Source: Gorsachius magnificus (taxonomy: Eukaryota > Chordata > Aves > Pelecaniformes > Ardeidae). Taken from it: a DNA stretch of 64,000 nt. The notes beneath the pieces were generated by a model. It did no database searches, had not been told where the DNA came from, and saw only the letters and a program-made list of their open reading frames with translations. The stretch spans positions 58,768,801 through 58,832,800 of the forward strand of contig CM067109.1 of NCBI GenBank assembly GCA_034008185.1, read 5' to 3'. Positions 48,455-59,043 of the stretch are shown here, piece by piece. The first letter of the stretch is position 1. Every line of letters starts with the position of its first letter. Position numbers and translations under genes: made by a program.

Positions 48455-48916
48455 GCACTGTCGAGGCCCCACCTCAAGTACTGTGTGCAGTTTTGGGTGC
48501 CTCAATATAGGACATCAAACTAGTAAAGTGTGACCAGAGGAAGGACAACCAAGATGGTGAAAGGCTTCGAAGGCAAGACTTATGGAGGAGTGGCTGAGGT
48601 CACTTGGTTTGTTCAGCTTGGAAAAGAGAAGGCTGAGGGGTGACCTCATTGCAGCCTCCAACTTTCTCATGGGGGGCAGCGGAGGTGGAGGTGCCGATCT
48701 CTTCTCTCTGGTGACCAGCAGTAGGACATGAGGAAACGGAATGAAGTTCAGACTGGATATGTGGAAAATGTTCTTCACTTAGAGGGTGGTTGATCACTGG
48801 AAGAGGCTCCTCAGGGAAGTGGTGGTACCACCAAGCCTGTCAGGAGTTCAAGGAGCAGGGAGTTGGACTCGATGATCCTTATAGGATCCCTCCAACTTGA
48901 GATATTCTATGAAACT
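48455..48916 (+). mobile_element. CR1 LINE, copy F, 3' fragment with internal deletion
   Basis: Plus-strand CR1 of the same older subfamily as copy D. It starts at 'gaggccccacctcaagtac' (the RPHLKYC codons), continues through 'ttggaaaagagaaggctgag' (LEKRRLR) and ends at 'ggactcgatgatccttatag' and 'cttgagatattctatga'. Compared with D it lacks about 55-60 bases around 48852, joining 'agttcaaggagc' directly to 'agggagttgg'. Stops and frame changes break the coding part. An unusual G-rich 'ggggggcagcggaggtggagg' at 48671 corresponds to the 'ggggcagcagagtgcgagg' region of D. Confidence 0.9.
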
Positions 48917-49620
48917 CTGATGGTTCAATAGGCACTGCATGATTCTCAGACCTACACATCCTCTCATTACCATGGAGATTCACCTCAGGGGAAATATGTT
49001 TTGCACATACTCTGTAGAGATGCTCCAACACTTTTGAGCTACATTGCTAGTAACTTCTGTTTATACTGGACCTATGGCACGCTTGGAGTAAGGAGGATTT
49101 TCCCCTGGAATTGGCTGGGGCTGGGACTGGAGCTGTGATCTGGGACTCATGATCTTATGTCCCTTCCTGAAATAATTTGCTTCAAATTGTGGCCCTCAAA
49201 GGTGGGATCATCTCAAAGATGATGCTGCCTGAATCAAGGAAGACAGGGGAACCTTTTGCTCTGTCCTTTCAAGGTCTGGGGGGTTTGCCCTGGGGATTTC
49301 AGAAACTCCCTTTTTTTACATCAGAATTAATTATTTCAGGTCTCTCACATTTTTACAGAGTTGTGTGCAGATATTCATCTGTATGTATGAAGATGAGGGG
49401 TGAAGGCGAACTGCTTGGTGGATGGTTGCCTGGGAGTTTTGGTCACCAGCCACTGTTGCTGTCCTGCCCACCCGAGGTCTGTTACAGACTTGAAACTGTC
49501 ACCTCTTTCATTGCAGCTGAATGTCTTTCTTACTCGACAGCTAGCTTTTCTGTAGCTTTTGGCAGTCAGGAAACAGCAAACATCCTAAGATTAAGAAACC
49601 CTTCATGGGAAACTCTGGGA
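48917..49620. other. unique DNA with a 157-codon frame of unknown meaning
   Basis: A plus-strand frame of 157 codons runs from 49177 to 49650, the longest open frame outside CR1. It has no recognised domain or signal and runs into the CR1 copy H tail. There is no upstream promoter or splice evidence. I regard it as a chance frame, but it is the best non-CR1 frame in the window. Confidence 0.4.
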
Positions 49621-49692
49621 GTACCTGCTTTAGCAGAGGGGTTGGACTAGATGATCTCCCAAGGTCCCTTCCAACCCTTGTGATTCTGTGAA
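49621..49692 (+). mobile_element. CR1 LINE, copy H, very short 3' tail
   Basis: Seventy-two bases of the CR1 3' end: 'cctgctttagcagaggggtt', 'ggactagatgatctcccaag' and 'gtcccttccaacccttgtgattctgtg'. Nearly the same subfamily as copy E (ATTCTGTG-type octamer). No coding sequence is left. Confidence 0.88.
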
Positions 49693-52600
49693 ACATTTCG
49701 TCAAAACCGTTTTCATAAACAGCTGACAAATCAATGTCTTAGAAGATAAACCATGTAATTAAGAGAGTTTATTTCTTTTATCTTAGTCTCCCTATTTTTC
49801 AGCCGCTGCTTTTTAAAATTGGCATATGCATATCTGGTTAAGTTGTAAAAAATAAATATTTTTTAAGCATTTGAATACCAATGAACATTAGAAAAAGGCT
49901 TGTGAGAAATTTCAGAATTCTTTTTTGAGGGCAGTGTTGTGTAGTACAGCAAGTAAGACCCCAGGCCAAACATTGAACAACTAGCAGAAAACAAGCTATT
50001 GACTGCTTGCTTTTTCAATGAACACCATCTGTCCTATGTATTAAGTGAGGTAGAGTTCTATGGAGAACACGTTGCTGAATCTTGTAATTCACAGTTATAT
50101 GGTAATACATACACTCCAGAAGGAAAAATTATTTCAGGTATTCCCTAACTTTAGAGATCTTGAACCGCTGCCTTACTAAGGTTCTTTTAACTTAGATTGT
50201 GTGCGTGTTATGCACATTGTGTAGCATGAATAATGACACTGTCATACCATGAGATGTTTCAATGTGGTCCAAATATTCAATCAGAAATGCTTGGGAAATA
50301 CGTTATTTTCTTCATCAGTGAATCAGATTATATTCTGCATTTTCCATTGCTGAAGACCAATGTATGAGGAGACTGGACCTCCAAAGCTTTAATTTCTACT
50401 CTGCTATTTTAAATTGGTGATTGCCTTTGGGTAAATCACTTAATCAGCCTCTGATCTTGGTTATGCTGGTGAGCCTGAAGTAATTAAATCAAAAACAAAG
50501 GAGCTGAACTGAATTTATATGACCACAACAGATAAAATTCTGTCTGTAAAAGTACAATGTAATAGCTAAAGTTATTTATTAGTTATTATTTATTGTTTTA
50601 TTTAAAACATCAGATTTTTACAATCTTTACACAGAGTTTGTGAATTCTTTTTGAGTTTTAACATTTATTCATTCAGGATGTCTCCTATCCCCTCTACATG
50701 ATGGCAAAACAAATAGTTTTGGGGGAGAAAGGAGCATTTTCTTTCCGATTGCGACAATATTTCAAAGGTATGATGCTATTTTAAATATCTTCTGTTTCAT
50801 TGAGAGAATTGTTTGCAGTAAATACGTGGAATTGATGTACTGAAAAGAATTAAATCACAACATCCTACCATCCTTGAGCATGTTAGTTTGGAAACTAAGT
50901 GCTGCATTTTGTTTTAATATAATGATTACTTTAGGGTACTCCTTTAGACTTTGTGAAAAGCTGTGGGGCCTGGGAGTTATGCTTCACATACAGTAGAGCC
51001 TTCCATCCCTGAAAGGTTCGGAATAAAAGTAGAGCCTCACAGTTGTCCTGAAGGAAGAAAACACATCTAGTTGGTAATTAACACTTAAAATGACATAGCA
51101 ATTCAAGTGGCAGAGCCATGAACTGAACCCCTGTTTTGGCTCTCACTTTCCAGATCTAGCTGCATTACTGCCTCATGAAGACAAGAGGTCCAGAGAATAG
51201 CTTTAAGTAAATCATGAGTTATGAACCTGGTTTAGCCCTCTGCTTAGCACAGTGGGAGATAAATACAAAGTGGATGATCCTGCAGAACATTTTAATTGCA
51301 GTAAAAAGACTTTAGGTAAGTCTAAAGCTGTAACAATGAGAAAGAAGGCAAAAAAAAAAGTGGAGCCATTGATGTGACGGCAAGCAGACCCATGGTTAGG
51401 AGGTGGAAGTTCCTTGTTGGGTAAGCATATTGGAGCCATTTATAGAGGTAAGATAATTACAGAGGATTTTTCTCAGGGTAAAATCCTCTTGTACTGAAGG
51501 ATTAAGTTCCTGTAGTTAACCTGATCTTAGGTAGGCAGCAATGCGAGTACATTAATAAAGCAATTTTTCTTTCCTTATCCAAAACTGAAATGGAATTATG
51601 CTGTAGTTGAATGACTAGGTACAAGCCAAGTAATCCTTCCTTCTCTGCTTTGCTTCTCTCTACCTAAAATGTTGATAATAAGTAGACAGCTACTGTGAAA
51701 CAAATTCAAGGTAATAGGTTTGTTCATAATGAGGTAGAAGTGAGAAACCATCTGAAAGAGTGTAATTTCTTATTTAACTGAAAATGCTTTCAAAATGTTT
51801 CTTTATTATGACCAGTCTCTGAGGAAAATCACTGATTCAGACTTGGTCCATATTCCGAAATGGAATTTCAAGTTGCTGACTTCACTGTTAAATATTTTAC
51901 GATCTTAATCTGTTCATGTTAGCTACGTGACCTACTCTTCTGTGGCAGAAAGACTGCATTTCTACATAAAGCCTTTGCTGTGAGAACACTGTGACTGGGG
52001 AGTTGTGGTGGCATTTTACATTTACTGGTCAATAGATTTATTTTATTAGTACTGCTGAAGACAGCTACTCGATTTTTTTTTTTTTTCATGGTTGCATCTA
52101 TGCAAAACTGCAACAAAGCAAAGGGCTAGTTCCCACTCCCCACTGAGACTACAAGCCTCAAGGCCAGTAGACCATAGGGTCTGGAGGGAAGCTAGGGTAG
52201 GAGGCCCTCTCCAGGCAGTTGAAGCTGAATCAATGTACTGAGCTGTAGAAAAAATAAGTAGGCAAAGTAGGATTTGACCACAGTTGTTAGAGGGCAGGTG
52301 CAATAGCAAAACTTCTGGGCTCCTTAATGCATGATGATTGTTCTAGGCCTGTGGGGTGGGCCAGATTAGACCTTGCCTTTCACTTAACAAGCTCTGCCAT
52401 GTACTTTAGAGACTGTAAGTATTATTCTGTATTCAAAATCCATGCTGGAATGACAGAGATTTTAGGTGCTGCCTTTTCTACAGTTTTGTATATCCACTTC
52501 TTTTGTTGACATTGGGAAGAACACAATGGCTTCAGTGCCTCCTCTGGATCTTGAAAGTGTGATGCACCAGATTCCTGAAAACTTTGCAAAATAATTTCCA

Positions 52601-55600
52601 AAAAAGTTTGCAAGTGCTGCTAGAGCTAGGGATGAAACCAGAGATTCCTCTTCTCCCTGTACATCTCCCAGTTAGGAAGGAGATGTTTAGGCAAACATGC
52701 CTCTCTAGTTCACATTTACTAGCCTTTTCCAATTCAGACTGGTTAGAAAAAGAACAAGTTAAACAGCATCTTGAGGTGCATGAAAACTGAATCTAAGAGT
52801 TGAGGAATCCAAATTTGATTAAATCTGGAATGGCAGCTTGACCCCATTCTTCTACTAGTGTAGGCATGACTGAGCCCAACCTCTGGTAAGTAAGTGTTCA
52901 GTGACATTGTTTCTCTGGGAGTTATTAAAATTTATCACCAATGAAATATTAATTGTACAAATACTATGAATCCTCAAAGTTCACTCTATCTTAGACAGTT
53001 GGTCTGGGTGTATTCATTCTCCAGAACGGCAGGAAGCCCTGGATGTTCTGAACTGTTCTTAAATTTATCTGTGTTGGTCACTGAGTTGTTCCTAAACCTT
53101 TTTATTGAGATAAAAAAACATGGTGAGATCTGTTCAAAGGTGAGCTGTATGGTCCCCTGTTCTTCCTTAAACACAGGGTTTAAATCTTCACTGTGTTATA
53201 TAACAGAGCAGTACTGTTAAGCAAGATTGGACAGGTTCTTTTACAGATTGGTTGTTTCTTGACTTCTTCCAATATCAGCAGGAACATGAGGTATACTAAA
53301 TCATTATCATGCCTTCCTTCCACTGTTTTCTTAAATCTTTTGCTTGGATGATTTTTGTTTGTTTAGCTCTTTGTATGTAGGTCAGCCCTCAATGCAATTA
53401 ATTTGTTAAAATGTTACCTTGAGTTAGGTTACTAGGTCAGTTCAGAATAAAGTAGGTTCATTGTTTAGAGATTTTATTTTGTTTGTATTACCTTATAGCA
53501 ACTTATAGAATTTCTAAAATAAATAGGTGATGCTCTGTTTTGTATGTGAAACTGTCCTTGAGAAAGTGAAAAGTGTACCTGAGGGGCCAAAGGTCAGGAT
53601 GATGTCAGGAAGATGAAGATCCTTTTGTATCCCGCTACCCTTTTATTTGATCTAATAGAAACAAGCCTCCTTTTCATGAGATTTCATGGAAGACTTCTCA
53701 GAACTTGACCAATATACATCTAATGAATCTGTAAGAGTCTACCTAATAGGTAAGACAGAATTAGGCCTGCTGCCTAATTTCATTGTACATATTCATTCTA
53801 TGTGCATGGTGGCATAAATAAAAATTATGCCAAGAAATAACCATTGGAGAGTTACCAGATTTTAATATGGGGTCACAGTGATTTACAGACAAATTTGTGT
53901 GTATTTACACTTTCATACATACAAACACACTCTTTGTAATGGAAGGCACGTGAATACAAGTGGAAATCAAACACACTGGCTGGCTTTTGCATCATTGGAG
54001 ATTGATACTCTTAACTGATAGGTGTATGAGCAGTTGTCATGGCTTGTACCTTTTGCTATATATGTCAATCTTTTACAATTTTACAGTATATCTTACTGGT
54101 TACAAGAAATAAAAATGCGTATGTGTGGTTGTACAGCTGATACTCTACTATTTAGTTGAATGACTTCTGCTTTTAACATTGAATTAGCTGTTTTTCTGTG
54201 ATGGGTGTAACATTTTTTTCTCAGATATGTGATTTTTCCACATTTCAGAAGCAAGTAAATAAAAAATGGGCTATCTTTGAAATGTACACATACTTCTTGT
54301 ATTTTTAAATACTCAATAGGATACAACAGTGGAGGAAAAAAGAGTCTTTTTTTTATCTTTTAGTGCTTGATTCAGCACTCATTGTGATGTATTTTTGACA
54401 AAACAACATCTTCCTCACCAAGCTGGAGTCTTCTACTATGCACTGTAAACTTTAATGAGGTCTCTACTCGTCGTAGACCTGGGGACAAACTGGAAAAAAG
54501 CGATCATCTAGTGAGGGGTGAGGACATTTAGAAGAGACTATTCTGGTTGCCACTGCTGTTGCTGAATTTCAGAACTCTGCAGTTTATTTTTGTCACTGTT
54601 CAAATGCAAAGCATTTTGTTAATGTCTGGTGCTGTCATGGCTATGGTTTTTAACTAAAAAAAGATAAAATTCTTAATTGGTTTCATTTTGATAGCTTCCC
54701 AGACTCATCTCAAGCAGAATTGCTTCCCTAGTTCTAGCCACATTTCATCCATCTGAGTGAAAAGTGCATCATGTTATGCAACTAATTCTTATATTTTTGA
54801 TATTAAAAACTTCACTGCAGGTCAAGACTGCAATTGGTATCAAGAAAAATGAGAACTAGATATTGTGTGGTTGATTCCAGGAACTGAAGGACAGATACTT
54901 GATCTCTATTTGTCACCTACATACATATTGAGAATTTCATGCCAGGGACGGGACGGGACATATGACATGACTGTAACAGAGGATGTCACCAAGGCTTTAA
55001 AAGCTCCTATTTTAAAGGCATTACTCCAGGTGACAATATACAATACAAAAAGGACCCGGTGGGACCCTGTGAGTATTTTGAGTTTACAAAGCTATCAGTG
55101 ACAAACTCTCTCCTTTTACTTTTAAACCAAGTGCATTTAGAATGGTAATTATTGAGAGAAAAAGTGCATGTGGAGCTTCAGAATGCTATTTTTAGGGAGC
55201 TTTTGCAGAGGAAAGCCAAACTTCAGCAAAGTTCTGTATATTAACACTGGCAAGTGTAGCCAATGCTAGTAAGATTTGCTGTGTACAGAAGATTAAGGAT
55301 GGCAGGAACTACCCGGTAGCAAGGGAAGGCATGCTAAATAGTAGAGTATCTATAGATTAATTCATATTACAGCACTTGGCAGACATTTATGGGTGGAGGG
55401 GAGGATAAGGCAGCTCACCATTAACATTGCACAGAACAAGAAATTCTCTACCTTCCATGCATCTGCCTTGAAAAAGCTGGCCCATAGGCAATAAAGGTGG
55501 CCACACTTTGCTGCCCAAGTGATTCGTGTATCCACTGTTGTGCAGTCTAAGCCAGTCAGTTGAAATTCTTTAATAAGATATTTTAATTATTCCACCAAAC

Positions 55601-57731
55601 TTCAGATCTCTGAGGCAGGCCCTGCTTAAAAACAATGACCTAAGATATGGGCAGCTTGTAGACAATTCTGTTTACACCATCAAAACTGATGTTCCCTTGC
55701 TACCCAGCCTGAAGGCAGTAATCATTTACTGCATTGGGGAAACAAAATCTTTGTGGTTGCTAAGCAGAATTTCACTGACACAAAGATTAAAAACAGCTTC
55801 AAATTCACACTGTAGTTATAAAGAAAATATTTACATCCTGTGAAGAAGCAGTGATTATTTTCACTGGAAGAAAATATAAAGGAGAAAATGTTACTTAAAA
55901 TATATGGGAATGACATTTATCCATGAATGAATAACATAGCTGAGAGCCGAGTTCATAACAGAAAAACACTGTAGGCAGATCTGCCATGCAGAGCAGCGAA
56001 AAAAAATTACTTGCAAGGCAGGAGAAAAATTTAAAAAAAAAAAAATTCATACTGACAAATGTAGGAAAGGAAAGCGCAGTTTTTACATGAAGAAATGACT
56101 GCACTTTGTCAAGCAAAGGAAGAATTTCAATCCACATCTGGAAAAAATATTTCTGCTTTGGACTTTCCTAATTAACTCCAAAAGTAAATAAGGTAAAGCG
56201 ATGCATTTTGGTGCTTAAAAACCATTTTGCAGAGAAAAAAAAAAAAAGAAAAAGGTACCTTAGGTTGAAACTGGATTTTGTGGTATTCTGGTTCAGCCAG
56301 CAAGTGCAAAAATCAGGTTTTTATCCTTTTCTGCAAAAGGAGAAGCTGAAAAAGTATCTTGCTCCCCTCCCCCAGAAATGTGTGCAGGAAAGAATTTGGT
56401 TATCGTTATTACCATCAGGAAGGTGTCTTGTATTATTAAGTCAAAAGACTGAGGACTATTTATAAAGTATATGTATATTTTTATGTATGCATATGTGGGT
56501 ATTTGTATAATTAGATGTTTAGGTACACCTTTTTTGTCATTTGTCTTTTTCATATAACCTTTTTAAAATGAATTGTCTGTAAATTTATACTCTTCCTTTT
56601 GCAGCATGTTTGTTATGAGTGGCTGTCAGACAAAGAACAGAATATGTTAAATTTCATTTGACCCTGTGGGTATTTCATTGTCTAACAGTGAGGTGTGAAA
56701 TGTTGCTTAGAGCTCTGCTTCTCTGCCCATTGCTTGTATATTTGGGTTTTGGGAATGCTGGGGGACTGCCTTGAGAAAGCCCAGGTAAGTGCTCAGGGCA
56801 GGCATTGGATGAGGCATCACTCTGCTCTCGGGCTCTACTTTTCTGTCACTTCTCCCAGCTTGAAACTCAGAAAGTGAAAATGAGGCCCCAAAAATTATCC
56901 AGATCAGTCCTCTAAATTCCTAGATTACTACAGTTGTTTATATGAAGTGTGTGCCTCTGGAGGTGGACATGAAGGTACTTTTTCAGGAAGTCCTTGATGT
57001 GCTTAAGGTTTGTGTTTATTCTTGCCTAATGCTTATAGTTGCTAAAACATTGTGGGGAATGACAACTACATGCTGTCTGAAAGGACCTCATAAAGATCAC
57101 CTTGAATGTGACTACAGCAATGGGACAGTGTACACATTATCAGAGCCTGAACATTAATGAACACAGTACTTTGTATTTTAACAGAGACCATTTGATAAAT
57201 GCAATCCTGTAAGGTTATCTAAATCTGTCAAAGTACAAGGCTAGTCAAGAATATATTTTGCTGTCATTATCATTTCATTCACATTTGCTGTATTTCTCTC
57301 CCTGGAGTTCTACAACTTTGAAGAAAATTTTAAAATGTATAAGGTTGTTCATCCAAGCTGACTTGTGACCTGTGTTTGACTTCCATCACCGCTTTGGTTT
57401 TGCACTGGGGTAAATAAATACCATGGGAAATGAAGGTGCTCCGAAGCCATGCTGTTGTCAGTGGATAAGATTTTTCTTTGCTATATACTTTTAAAGATAT
57501 CTATGCATTTTTAATATATTAAGCAAGAAAATAAACTAAAAGCACAGTTTTTACTCTGAAGTTTAAATCTGAATCTTTGCTTCTAAGCTGAAGTCTCTGG
57601 GGAAGAGTGTATGTACCTGTAAGTTTGACTACTTTTCTCATTTATAAATATATACTCAACTCAACACTGAACCTTGTCTTAACTATGTTTTTAGGCCATC
57701 ACAGCTAACAATTACCATTACATTGAAACAT
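49693..57731. other. non-coding DNA, two weak exon-like segments
   Basis: AT-rich DNA without a recognised gene or repeat family. Two segments have plausible splice signals. 50677-50767 has acceptor 'ttcattcag' and donor 'AAAG|gtatga', 91 bases, open in two frames. 56689-56784 has acceptor 'ttgtctaacag' and donor 'CCAG|gtaagt', but stops in all three frames. Neither encodes a protein I recognise. A short (GGGAC)3 repeat lies at 54945-54959 and A/T runs are frequent. Confidence 0.5.
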
Positions 57732-59043
57732 AATCATAGAATATCTCAAGTTAGAAGGGACCCATAAGGATCATTGAGACCAACTCCCTGCTCTTCGCAG
57801 GACTAACTAAAACTAAACCATAAGACTAAGAGCATCATCCAGATGTTCCTTGAACTCTGACAGGCTTGGTGGCACCACCGCTTTCCTGGGGAGCCTGTTC
57901 CAGTGATCAACCACACTCTCAGTGAAGAATCTTTTCCCAATGTCGAGTCTGAACTTCCACTGATGCAGCTTCATTCCGTTTCCTCATGCCCTACTGCTGA
58001 TCACCAGAGAGAGATCAGCACCTCGCACTCTGCTGCCCCCATGAGGAAGTTGTAGAGTGCAATAAGGTCACCCCTCAGCCTTCTCTTCTCCAAGCTGAAC
58101 AAACTCCGCCGCATCATGTAAATCTTGCCCCCGAGGCCTTTTACCATCTTGGTTGCCCTTCTCTGCACACACTCTAATAATCTGATGTCTTTCTTACATT
58201 GAGGCACCCAAAACTGCACACAGTACTTGAGGTAGGGCTGCATCAGTGCGGTGTAGAGTGGGGCAATCAGCTCCCTTGACCAGTGATGCTGTGCTTGACA
58301 CATCCCAGAACATGGTTGGCACTTCTGGATGCCCTGGCACACTGGTGACTCGTTTCCAAGTTGCCATCAACCTGACACCCCAGATCTCTTTCTGTGGGGC
58401 TCCTCTCCAGCGTCTTAACCCCAATTTGTATGTATAACCAGGATTACCATGTCCCAGGTGGAGAATCTTTCACTTGCCCTTGTTAAATTTCATATGTTTG
58501 GTGATTGCCCAGCTCTCTATAGTCTATCCAGTTCTCTGTAAGACCTCTATACCCTCAAGGGAGTTCACAGCTCCTCCTAGTTTAGTATCATGATACTTAA
58601 TTAATGTACATTTGATTACTGTGTACAGATCATTCATAAAAACATTAAAGAGCACTGGCCCTAAAGTCAAGCCCTGAGGAACCCACTGATGTCTGGCCAC
58701 CAGCCTGATGTAACCCCATTTAATATAACGCATCAGCCAGTTTCTCACCCAGCGTATTATGGACTTGTCTAGCTGAGTGCTGGATATTTTGTCCAGAAAG
58801 ATGCAGTGAGAGACATCAAATGCTTTGATGTATCAAAAGCTTTGCTAAAATCAAAAAAACCCCACATCTACTGGATTCCCTTGGTCAGCTAGATGGGTGA
58901 CCTTGCCATAAAAGGAAATTAAGTTGGTTAAGCAGGACTTTCCCCTCCTGAACCCATACTGGCTATGACCAATGACTGCACTGTCTCTCAAGTGTTTTTC
59001 AATAACTCCTAGAATGACCTCCGTAATTTTACCAGGCACTGGT
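57732..59043 (-). mobile_element. CR1 LINE, copy D, old, 5'-truncated
   Basis: Minus-strand CR1 of about 1.3 kb. Its 3' end at 57732 carries 'aatcatagaatatctcaagtt' and 'agaagggacccataagg'. It belongs to the subfamily with the 'cttgagatattctatg' tail shared with copy F. The 5' end is in the RT region near 59043, where LPVPGKI-like homology fades into AT-rich DNA. It is clearly more diverged than A or B, with several frame changes. Confidence 0.92.
57996..59043 (-). pseudogene. CR1 ORF2 remnant (reverse transcriptase), degenerate
   Basis: Pieces in order on the minus strand. 58851-59043 encodes VPGKITEVI, QYGFRRGKSCLTNLISFY and the strand ending GNPVDV. 58524-58748 encodes VPQGLTLGPVLFNVFMNDL followed by KCTLIKYHDTKLGG, where the FADD catalytic box is reduced to YHD. 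58001-58342 encodes the C-terminal [17 protein letters not shown] and [16 protein letters not shown], then [12 protein letters not shown] small duplication that makes a hairpin at 58813-58843 disrupts the KAFD-containing strand. It is non-functional. Confidence 0.9.

Noticed and set aside
49177..49650. 157-codon plus-strand frame, longest outside CR1
   Set aside because: No recognised domain. It ends by reading into the CR1 copy H tail, which is inconsistent with a conserved gene end.
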